The position numbers were made by a program, and so were the translations under genes. The notes beneath the pieces were generated by a model. The model worked only from the letters and a program-made list of their open reading frames with translations, did not search any database and had not been told where the DNA came from. From the NCBI GenBank assembly GCA_037176725.1, contig JAZBRS010000077.1, forward strand, positions 558,001-622,000: a DNA stretch of 64,000 nucleotides. Direction: 5' to 3'. Shown here piece by piece: positions 20,451 through 29,385 of this stretch (position 1 is its first letter; each line of letters opens with the position of its first letter). The stretch comes from Posidonia oceanica. Taxonomy: Eukaryota; Streptophyta; Magnoliopsida; Alismatales; Posidoniaceae.

Positions 20451-20539
20451 ATGCTATTGTAGCGTTATTTAGGTTTTTAAATCTTAGATATAGTTTAGGT
20501 TGCTGCATTAAAATTATTTCTGTTAAGTTTTGATTATTA

Positions 20540-21880
20540 CACTTAGGTCTTGTGCTGGTTTAAGTTTGATTTAAATTCGATTTAAAACTATATTGCATTG
20601 CGTTAAATATCTGTTGTTTCTTTTTATCACATTTTAATCCATCTGTAGTTCAAATAACTTTAGTTTCATTTTCTTTTGGTCTAGTAGTTTAATTTATTTA
20701 CTTTTAAGTCCTGTAATTGATGAATATCATTTAAATACTTGTTTTTTATCTTATTACATTACGTTTTACTCCTCTGGTTTATTATATTTGCACTTAGGTC
20801 CTCTGTTGGTTTATCTTTTCATTTAAATGCACATTTGACCATATTGCATTGCATTAAAGTCCTCTGTTCATTTTAAATTGCATCTAGGTCCATCCTCAGT
20901 TCATGAAAATCATTTAAATGCACATTTTATCATGTCACATTGCATTTTAGCCCCTATAATTTCTTTATTTGCACTTTAGTCCTCCACAGTTCATGCATTT
21001 CATTTAATCATCTTTTAAAACCATATTGCATTAATAAAAGGTCTAGATGTTTGCTCTATTTGCATTTTAGTCCCTCTGTGACTCTCTATGTCTTGTGTTT
21101 TTTGCTTTTAAGCCCATAACTTTGTTTTATTTGCATCTAAGTCCCTCTATGGTGTGCTGTGTGTTTTTATTTTATTTTCAGTTTGCAGAAAGGCCCATGG
21201 TTTTGTTTTTATTGCGCAGGGGTCCTCCCTTTGTATTTCTGTGTCTGTGTGATTTCTTTTTGGTTTGCAGATCAGTCCCTAGGTTTTCTTTATTTGCAGA
21301 TGGGTCCTTCCTTCTGTTTTACAATAGGTTTTGGTTTCTTTTTGGCCTTGCATTTTGGCCCTGAATTTTATTTTAATTACATCCAGGTCCTTCTGAGCTT
21401 CAATATGCCCCTCAGGTTTTCTGTTTTCCTTGCTGTTAAGCCCTTAGCTTTTTTAAAAAGTTTGCACATAGGTCCTTGAAAGTGTCTTTTGCAACTTTTG
21501 AGTCCTTTCTAGCTTTGTCTTTCCTATCCTAGTTTTTCCAAAGTTGCATGAGGATCCCCTGCAGGTTTTCTTTTTGGGATTTGTGCCTATTTGCTGGCTT
21601 TGTGTTTTAGTCCATAAGTTTTCAAAAATTGCATTTAGGTCGTTTTCTTGCATTTTTGCATGCATTCATTCTAATTAACATTGCATTTAGCCCATGCACC
21701 CCTGCATTAGCATCCTTGCACACATTTGCACTCTTTTGCATACATTTAGGGTTAATTTGCATGTAAGCCCCTGCACTTCTCCCTATTTGCACTTAGACCC
21801 CCCATCTTTGCATTTTTCACATGCATTGCACCCATGCATCTTTGCACTTAGCATCCTAGCACACTTTTAAGCACATTTAG
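20540..21880 (+). repeat. TTGCAT...GTCC motif array, 3' LTR of element 1
   Basis: This is the second copy of the array at 190-1170. It carries about 50 bp more near 21265-21330, which itself adds TTTGCAGATGGGTCC-like units, so the array has changed by gain or loss of units since insertion. Confidence 0.65.
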
Positions 21881-22529
21881 CTCCCATGTATGTGAGAGGA
21901 CCTGTTCTGCACACCCCTAGGACCTTTTTACACTTAGATCCCTTCTCCTCCCCTGGTTCTTGGATCTTCTGCTTTGAGGCCTGTGCATCTTCCGATCGGA
22001 CCGCTAGATCTTCGCAACCAAGCTACCCAGATCATCCTGGTGGAGCGGACTTTCACATTGACCAAGGTTGCCTCGGATTAGGCCTCAGATCTCCAAGGTA
22101 AGTCCTTCTGAACCCCTGCATAGCACCTTGTTGCATACCACTTGCATTGCATGCATTGTTTTCGCTCCGCGTTATCCATGCATGTAGATTAGGACTTCCC
22201 CTCTTCCCTATCCACTCTACTCTCTCTTTTTGCGTACTCTTAGTGTCTTTGGGTTGAGTTCTCCTTGGATTCACTATTGATTGCGACCTTCTTCCCCCTT
22301 TTCCACGATCCGATTGCACCGCGAGCTTTGGGCAGCATGCAAGACACATCGTGGGACGGTTTAGTGGGAAACAGTCACAGGATAGTGGTGATCCTCCTGC
22401 TTGCTTTCTTTCCCCTTTGTAGGTCTTCACACCTGCATTGCGTGGTCCTTAAGCGGTGTTTGTTCTCACACTTACATCACTTGCCCCTCTTTACTTGTTT
22501 GAATCCTCCCTTTTGCGTATTTTCGCATC

Positions 22530-23095
22530 GTTTTGCGCGCTCGCATCTGTTTTTGCTCATTTTTGCACCGTTTTGCATGCTAGCATCTGTTTTTGCATTG
22601 TTTTGCGCACCCCTATCTGTTTTTGCTCATTTTCGCACCGTTTTGCTTGCCAGCATCTGTTTTTGCCTGTTTTCGCATCATTTTGCGCGCCCTTATCTGT
22701 TTTTGCTCGTTTCTGCACCATTTTGCATGCTAGCATCTATTTTCACCTTTTTTCGCATCGTTTTGCGTGCCCTCATATGTTTTTGCTTACTTTCGCGCTG
22801 TTTTACGTGTCTGCATTTGTTTTCGCTTGATTTCGCACCATTTTGCATGCTCGCTTTGTTTCTTGCACCATTTTGCGTGCTCACTTTATTTCTTGCACCG
22901 TTTTGCATGCTTGCTTTGTTTCTTGCACCGTTTTGCGTGCCTGCTTTGTTCCTTGCATCGTTTTGCATGCCTGCTTTGTTTCTTGCACCGTTTTCCGTGC
23001 CTTCTTTGTTTCTTGCATCGTTTTGCGTGCCTGCTCTGTTTCTTGCATCGTTTTGCACGCCTACTTTTGTTCCTTGCACCATTTTACGTGTTTGA
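22530..23095 (+). repeat. 30/60-bp tandem repeats in 3' LTR
   Basis: These repeats match those at 1890-2450. They are 60-bp units (CATCTGTTTTTGCTC, CGTTTTGCGCG) followed by 30-bp CTTTGTTTCTTGCACCG units. Confidence 0.85.
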
Positions 23096-23171
23096 CGTTG
23101 TTTCCTTTTGCATGTCGCCTGCATTGCCTGGTTTTACCGCTGTTTTGTTTTATCGCCTGCATTTGCATTAG

Positions 23172-23470
23172 GGTAGTGATGCTTACTGCCCGGAGTTCTC
23201 ACGGACTAGGGTTCGCCCGGTTCGGAACACAGACAGCGCTGCTGAGCACTTAGATTGCACGTTTAATTCCTTGCACGCATTCCAACACTTAGAACACACC
23301 TTTGAGCATCTAATTAGGCATTCATGGCACTTAGGCATTCAAAGTATGCATTTCCTTGTGTATGCGAGCATAAGCCTAGAAAGACCGATTCTCGGGCATG
23401 TCGGGGGTGCCTAACACCTTCCCTGCACGTAACAGGAGTTCTTGCCCTTTCTCTTGGCCCGCAATGACTA
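23172..23470 (+). promoter_or_regulatory. Conserved LTR 3' block, 3' LTR of element 1
   Basis: This matches 2530-2830, with GGTGCCTAACACC at 23406-23418. As part of the 3' LTR it would be near the end of the element transcript. Confidence 0.6.
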
Positions 23471-23794
23471 TATTGCCCTTGTCCTAGGCATGAGTCACAT
23501 CATTTGCATCCCATTGCATCTCATTTCATTTGCATTGCATTGCATTGCATCTTTTGCTTGGTTTTGCTTGTTTATTCACGTATTTCCCCGGTTTCCTTGT
23601 CTCCCGACTTAATAGACACGGTGGCGACTCTGAATTGTCTTATCTTCTTCTTTTCTTTCCTTTTTTCCCTTTTTTAAGTGTTTTCGAGTTAAGTCTTCCT
23701 TCTTGGACACAGCCGCTAATAGTGAACCTGATTCTGATCAATGCACGTAAGCTTTGGCATGTGCATGGACGATCTGAACACCGGGATTACTACA

Positions 23795-24469
23795 GTAGGC
23801 TAGACTGAAAGAAAAAACAGAAAAAAAGAAAGAAAGGAGAAGAGAGGAGGGAAACGGGCTGGGCTTGGCAAAAGAAAAGAAAGGAAAAAGACAAAAAAAG
23901 GAAAGAGGAGGGGGCTGCTGGGCCAGGCTGGTGCATGGAAAAGAAAGGAAAAAAAAAGAAAAAAGAGAGGAGGGGGCTATGGGCTGGGCTTGGCTAGAAA
24001 AAGGAAAAAAGGGAGAAAAAAGGAAGAAGGGAGGAGATGGTGGGCTGGGCTTGGCAAAAGTAAAGAAAGAAAGAAAAGGGGCAGTTGGGTTGGGTTGGAA
24101 GGGTGGAAAGAAAAGGGAGAAAGAAAGAAAGAAAGAAAGAAAGAAAGGAAAGGGGGAAGAGTTGGGTTGGGCCTAATGGGCTTATGGACCTAGAGTTTTC
24201 TAGGTTTTAAGGTGTGACCTAGGGTTTATGTGAATGTTTCCTAGGGTTTTGTGCTAGTGTTTTGATGGGTTTTAACCTAGGTTTTCTAGGGTTTTAAAGT
24301 GTAGGTTTTACCTAGGGTTTTCTAGGGTTTAGGTTTAGTTTTACCTAGGGTTTTCTAGGGTTTAGGTTTTTTTTTAAAAATTTTAATTTTCTGGTTTCTT
24401 TTTGTGGGGGTTTTCTAAGTCATTTAACCAGGGTGCCACTAAACAAGGGTCAAAAGCTGGGTGTCAACA
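23795..24469 (-). mobile_element. Element 4: start of a minus-strand LTR, cut by element 1
   Basis: On the minus strand 24469 begins TGTTGACACC. Telo-box-like AAACCCTAG copies follow (plus-strand CTAGGGTTT at 24200-24365), then a pyrimidine tract with AGCCCAACCC islands (plus-strand GGGCTGGGCTTGGC with GAAAGAAAG), the same order as the LTRs of elements 1 and 2. At 23795 it is broken by the end of element 1; the rest must lie left of the window. The bases to its right (CTCAT at 24470) are not a polypurine tract, so this is either a 5' LTR or a solo LTR. Confidence 0.8.
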
Positions 24470-24925
24470 CTCATCAAACAAAAAAGATGATAAAGGAAGA
24501 GAAGAAAATCCAAAAATACGAAAAAATAGAAAATTCAAAAAAATCAAAAAAAAAAATCCAAAAATCAGAAAGTCAAGAAGTCCAATTAGAAAATCCAAAA
24601 AAAAAAACTAAAAATTAGAAAGTCTAAGAAAAACCTAAAAAGAAGTAACAACTACTGAGCTTCCACAAGTAAATGGCATCATGCATTTTATAAGAACAAC
24701 TTTGCCAAGTTTCAAGAGTTGGGAAGGGTACATCTTTGATTACTATTGAATGAAAAAGTGTGCAGGCAAACAAAATAATTCAATGTTTATACAAAAGCAT
24801 CTGCAAGAGCATACTCTTGCACCAAAGAAGAAAGGAAAGACTTAGTGACCCGACTCGCCGCTACCCTCGTGTCCACTGTCTGGAAGCCTCAGCATAGGCT
24901 ATGCAACTGAAGATGTAGCCCAACT
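24470..24925. other. A-rich flank of element 4
   Basis: 24470-24650 is A-rich (AAAATCCAAAAATC repeats). 24650-24840 is unremarkable. From about 24840 the minus strand looks like the 3' end of the PMD-type gene. No other feature is seen. Confidence 0.5.
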
Positions 24926-26831
24926 CTAGCTTCGGTCTCGAGATCCTCTAAACACAGAACGAAGTAGCCCTTGGTGAGGGGAGGATCGTGCTCTTGCAAT
25001 CAGTTCTGCTGATAGGACTCTGGAGTGCATCGATACTGTTGGAATCACAGTAGCAGGGGCAGGCACTGGACCAAGGATGTCAGCATCAAGAAGAACTATA
25101 GCAACTGCCACCTGAGCTTGCTCCAATTGTGCCTCCAAGTCCAGCATCTACTGTCCACGAAGAGCACTCAACTGCAATAAAAGATAGCAAGTTACAGAAT
25201 CAGAGCAGTTTACTAGCAAAGAACAGACAGGCTAGCTATAATTAAAGCATTGAGGCAGAAAAGAGTCACCCTTCTCATAGAGTCTGCCTTAATCTCCGAC
25301 ACAGCCACACGAGCCTCCAACTCCATGACGCGGCTCTCATGCTCTCGCTCCAGCCTATGGTGGCGCTCCTAGAGCTCATCGGCATGTCCAAGGGCATCAT
25401 CGAGCTGACTCTACGTAGGACCTATGGCTGGAGGGGTATGAATCATCTCTTGGATCTGCAAAGTAAACAGGCGCGTATGCAGGCTGACATATATAGAAAG
25501 CAAAAGGAAAGGCATTACCTCTATATTGTAGGCTCAGACTTCCTCAGCAAGTGTGTCCCTAAATCTAGAAGCAGCTGGCTCTGACACATCAGTAGGAGGA
25601 GGCTCTGCACTGGTTAAGGCACCCCCAACCTGTATGTAGACAAACAATCTCAGTAGATAGCAAGGACAGGGACAAGTAACTAACAGAAAAATGCAAAGGC
25701 TCACCTGCACTTGAAAATCATGTAGCTGGGACAGTAGCTCATCCCTCTCCCACACTAGCTCCTCAACCCTCAGTGATGTCTGCCTCTGCTGGTTATTGAC
25801 AGTCTCAGTCATACCCTCAGTGGCAACCATCTGCATAACAAAAGGAGACATGTAAGTAAAGGCACAGGGAAACAAAACAACAAATAAACTACTTACCAAC
25901 TCCTGAATACGGCCATGGGTAGCTGCCAACGCCCTCTGTAAGGCGATAAGGCCACCAGCTGAGTGGAAACCAACACCCATCGGCACGTTGGAGTGACCAT
26001 AGAATAGGGAACGGTGAAAGGAAATCAGCCGGGCAAACGTGGTGTCAAACCAAGACCTCCACATTACCTTAGTCTCTGCAGAACCATCAGAGGGAGGAAC
26101 AGAGACACGTAAGCGCCAATCCTCGATCTGTGCAGCAAACAACTGAGAAGTGTCTGGCTGGCCTCCTCTCGTTAATCCAAAAGAACGGCTTGACGGGTCG
26201 GACCACGGGATCATCTGCCATAGGCCAAACTGCCTCAGAGCATGATCCACTTGACTATGACGGCACAGGAAGATTCCGAAAAGCTAGCATTCACGGAAGA
26301 ACAAGTGGGAGCCGTGCACGACAGTCTCCTCAGTAGCATGCTCGCCCTCAGCAGATAGCATCTTGATAACCTACAACACAACTTAGTCAGAACACAAGCA
26401 GACTTTGTACAAGGAAAGAAAAGACTGAGCACAATGACTTACCCACTCCGCCGGGAGGATCTCTAACAGAAATCGGCCTAAGTATCGAACAGGCTGCACA
26501 TCACTCCATCGTTGAGCCCGAGGAAACTTTACGAGACCGTCAGCAGGCACGTCGGGCCTCAAATGCAGAAAGCGCTCATAGATCCAAGTCTGCCACATGA
26601 GAAAGCAGTATCAAGTCAAATAAAAGTAAACAAATGAAAAGACAGGCAGGAAATTAAAAGCACCAACCTGAAGGAAGGGAAGACAGCCAGAAAGAGAGCG
26701 AATTTGCCTAGTAGAAAAGGCCTCCAAGCAGGAGAGAAGATAGGCCAGCATCACCGAGCCCCAGGAGTACGAGCCAATTCTGTCCACATCCAGAAGAAAA
26801 GGAGCAAAACCGGCATGAATCATCTGATACC
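24926..26831 (-). pseudogene. Intron-containing plant mobile domain (PMD/MAIN-like) gene, decayed
   Basis: Minus-strand exons join in frame at consensus GT-AG borders: 26831-26668, 26589-26443, 26370-25897, 25830-25705, 25629-25519, 25455 to about 25270, and 25171-24926. Introns are about 70-110 bp. The first two exons read IGSYSWGSVMLAYL, GCLPFLQ then TWIYERFLHLRPD and RAQRWSDVQPVRYLGRFL, the C-terminal core pattern of MAIN-like/PMD proteins (nuclear, plant-specific, linked to silencing and to Mutator or Gypsy elements). Later exons give a Glu-rich, coiled-coil-like tail. In-frame stops lie near 26292 (TAG), 25534 (TGA) and 25150 (TAG). The N-terminal PMD core was not found. The introns show this copy did not pass through RNA in this orientation. 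Confidence 0.72.
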
Positions 26832-27543
26832 CTAGAAAGACGTACATAGAGTGTGGTCAAACACTTCACCCCAGTTTGATAAATTATTAACATTCACATA
26901 CTTTTACTCAACCTTTAAACACAACATTTTAGATATTTAGTTCTACTTTCAAAAACATTATCCCACCAAGATAGTCCACAACAAAGACAGAAAAATAAAT
27001 CTGCATTTTATTTCCACATACACAACACCTAAAACACAACTACACCACACCAATTATTACAGCCATAGTAATATCACACTGAAAACACACTAATATCACA
27101 GTAGTAGCACATTAGAAACAAACTAATCCAAATAATAAAAAAATCCACTATAACCATTACAGTTGTTGACAACACACCACATTCCACAAATCAGTATCCA
27201 CAAACAACTCAATCACAAGCCATCTGCGAAAGTATTCACATAACAAATGAATCCAAAAGAATTTTTAATGCCAAATCCATTCACTGAAAAATCAGATCCA
27301 CATAACATTCACAAGCTAATCAAAATACCATTCACAAATTCATGCACCAAATTTAACAGGATCCATCTCCACAATCCCTGGACTATCTTTTCTTCACTAC
27401 AGGCAATCCACTGCCGCCCCACCGTCGCCTGCAAGCTCCCCATCGTTGCCTGCAAGCTCCCCATCACCGTCTGCAAGCCCCTCAATCGCCAAACACACCA
27501 CACCAACAAAAAAGAAGCAAGGAGGAGAGGAGGAGAAGTCTAC
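26832..27543. other. AT-rich stretch between PMD exons
   Basis: It may be a large intron or debris. It contains short ACA/AATC-rich runs and three copies of a CTGCAAGCTCCCCATC-like repeat at about 27410-27480. The missing PMD N-terminal exons are not recognisable here. Confidence 0.4.
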
Positions 27544-27626
27544 CTCCGTCGGCGAGACCCGTCGTCTGAGCTACCGTCGCCACTTGTGCCGCGCACACTG
27601 CCACCACTTGCGCTGTCGCCTGCCAT
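27544..27626 (-). pseudogene. Possible first exon of the PMD-type gene
   Basis: An 83-bp minus-strand stretch from ATG at 27626 to a CGGAG|GTAGA donor at 27544 encodes a short Gly/Ser/Asp/Arg-rich peptide beginning MAGDSASGG. A C/T-rich leader-like sequence lies upstream and palindromes further up. It could be the 5' exon of the gene at 24926-26831, but no homology supports it and the intervening core exons are missing. Confidence 0.3.
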
Positions 27627-27779
27627 CAGAGAAGGAAAGAAGAAGAGCACCACACCACACTAGATTGCCGGAGACACCGCCGGACTATGTAGGCCACCAG
27701 AGACGCACAGAGGAGCGCACAGGAGTGGAGGAAGAGGAGAGGAGGGGAGCCGAGGGAGGAGGCGAAGTTCCGTTTTAAC

Positions 27780-28045
27780 CCAGGGCTTGTGATGTTGTCG
27801 CCGGTTATAGCGGCGACCACGTCCCTCTCAGCGCTGTGTATAGCGGCGACAACCTTGTGGCTTCCTCAGGAAGCCAATCGTCCCGCCTTGTGTTTAAACC
27901 TGCCATTGACTGAACGACTCTGTTGTCGCATATATCGGTGACATCACAGAAACACCTTTTTTAATTAATTAAAATTTCCCACTTTGTTTTGAACCCGATG
28001 AATGGCCACGTCACCCATCATCACCGCTATTATCGGTGACACGAA
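27780..28045. promoter_or_regulatory. Cluster of TCRCCG-N7-CGGYGA palindromes
   Basis: 27798-27816 reads TCGCCG, GTTATAG, CGGCGA. 28021-28039 reads TCACCG, CTATTAT, CGGTGA. A degenerate copy (TCGC...CGGTGA) is at 27926-27941 and a half copy (TATAGCGGCGAC) at 27839-27850. The arms of the two good copies differ but both stay complementary. They may be upstream sites of the minus-strand PMD-type gene or ends of a small element. Confidence 0.55.
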
Positions 28046-28181
28046 ATAAAGCATGTTTAAAACCAAAAATTCAAAATATAAAAATTGAATAAAATATTAT
28101 TAAGTCATTTAAAGTTCATATCCAGGACATGCTACGAACTAACACCCTTAACATCAAACTTTAACTTTAAATAAACCTAAT

Positions 28182-29384
28182 CTAACCAAACATTGCAATA
28201 CTTAAATAGCTAATGCCAAGCATCTTGAGGAACACTAGCTGATCATCAAGGTACTTCTGGGGAGTAGGACGAAGCCGCGCATACCACTCCATGTATCTAG
28301 CTTCTTGCAACTCCTGAGTAGCTCCAGAAAGCTGTGGGCCATTCAGGGACATCCGTCGGATGATATAAGCCCAATGAGCTATGTACTCTAGAGCCATCCT
28401 CTCATCCTGATCACCATCCTCCTTGCGAACGCAAATCGAGGGTGTTAGCATTGAATCCGTTGGAACAGCGAGCTCCTGATTCAACAAGCATGGGCAGCGT
28501 TGGATGGGATACAACACAAATGATCTGGCCCCCACCAAGACGAGCTCGAGATGATTATGGGTTGTACTCATCACTCACGCCCTATGAGCTTCATGTAGTT
28601 TTGGCACAAAATCAAAATCCTGCAATGATAAATGGTCAGGACGGAGGATGCAGTCATAAAAATTTAATCCAACAAGGTCGGCATAGTAGCGGCATTGAGA
28701 CATGAACCACCTATGGAGCAAAAGTGGAGAACCGAAGAACTTCCCTGAACATGACGCACTAGAGAGCCCCTCCATGGTGTATGCGAGCACAGCGGGAACT
28801 AAATACAAGTCTGGACGAGCCACCACCAACATGAGGAGATCGACATGATGAAGGTCCAAGGTAAAGTTTTCATCAACAAACAATGCAAGTTCATCGACAG
28901 CAACAAACAAGCAAATCTTCAGTTCAGACTCCACAAGCTGTCAGGTACTGATGATCTCCCATAGGCCTCGTAGGAAAAGCCTCCCTGAGTGCACCAATGC
29001 CTTGCTAGCATCCTGATCTTTGGCTAAACACCAACCTATCTTCTTGGAGTCCACAGTTTCAATAGAGATGGAGAAGCGATTGTCCGGCACTTCAGTTGAT
29101 TCCACAGCAAGCCGAAGCAGAGAGGTCGCCTCCTCACATGAAATCAGGGTCTCCCCACAAGAAAAGTTGAAGGTGTTGGAGGAGTTGTTCCAGAAAGCTA
29201 TCAAGGCGTGCAATAATGGCCAAGGTAGAGGAGTGTGTATCATGTCAAGTAGTTTGTCAAAATCACTAGATCCAAAGTGATGCCTATTATCCTTTGCACA
29301 ATTAATCAGGCGTGACACCCATGGCAAACTATATCTGAAGGAGTTATGAAAATTCGGGCTTCCAGTAAGGTTTACTATGGCCTA
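28182..29384 (-). pseudogene. Second PMD-type gene, truncated by element 3
   Basis: One minus-strand frame runs from next to the element 3 boundary (29384) to 28182, broken by TGA near 28938 and 28575 and a TAG at 29382. Visible residues are FRYSLPWVSRL, then PLLHALIAFWNNSSNTFNF and CGETLISCEEATSLL (about 29120-29215), the ALxxFWxxxTNTFxFPxGExTIxLEDxxxL pattern of the plant aminotransferase-like/PMD family. Further on are LYLVPAVLAYTMEGL and a tail with ARYMEWYARLRPTPQ. About 400 codons remain. The usual N-terminus would lie beyond element 3, outside this window. Family members are plant nuclear proteins of poorly known function. No introns are evident here, unlike the neighbour. Confidence 0.68.
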
Positions 29385-29385
29385 C

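Larger units (their letters stand above)
1..23794 (+). mobile_element. Element 1: Tat/Ogre-like Ty3/Gypsy LTR retrotransposon, 5' end outside window
   Basis: The sequence from base 1 matches the sequence from 20594 to 23794, so two LTRs flank an interior of 3154-17646. The interior holds, in order, a PBS, a leader, gag, protease, G-patch-like stretch, RT-RNase H, archaeal-type RNase H, integrase, an extra sense ORF, hairpin repeats and a PPT. This order and the double RNase H are known from the Tat/Ogre lineage. The 3' LTR is 6148 bp, so about 2.9 kb of the 5' LTR should lie left of the window, giving a full element near 26.7 kb. Its 3' end abuts a minus-strand LTR (element 4). The TSD cannot be checked; the expected 5 bp are GTAGG at 23795-23799. 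All genes are broken, so it is non-autonomous. Confidence 0.93.
17647..23794 (+). repeat. 3' LTR of element 1, 6148 bp
   Basis: It starts TGTTGACACCCC and ends ACTACA. Its zones follow in order: telo-box-like repeats, G-poor A-rich DNA, a pyrimidine tract, a GC-rich stretch to about 20450, then T-rich DNA with the motif array, splice-donor-like site, tandem repeats and conserved 3' block. 20594-23794 matches the 5' LTR. Promoter and poly(A) sites are expected inside but I cannot fix them. Confidence 0.95.

Noticed and set aside
20044..20472. Pro/Ala/Arg-rich frames in the GC-rich LTR zone
   Set aside because: Composition-driven, overlapping on both strands, not kept in element 2.
22265..23095. 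276-codon plus-strand open frame in the 3' LTR
   Set aside because: Same repeat-derived artefact as in the 5' LTR; the length changes with unit number.
23865..24193. Lys/Gly/Glu-rich plus-strand frames
   Set aside because: They are the reverse complement of the pyrimidine tract of the element 4 LTR.
27247..27778. Plus-strand frames of 110-138 codons
   Set aside because: Low-complexity, opposite to the presumed leader of the minus-strand PMD-type gene, with no homology recognised.
24469..29385. Region as the interior of element 4 with PMD as its extra ORF
   Set aside because: No polypurine tract precedes the minus LTR start at 24469, and the PMD gene keeps introns in what would be sense orientation, so it is better read as older flanking DNA. 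Not excluded completely.
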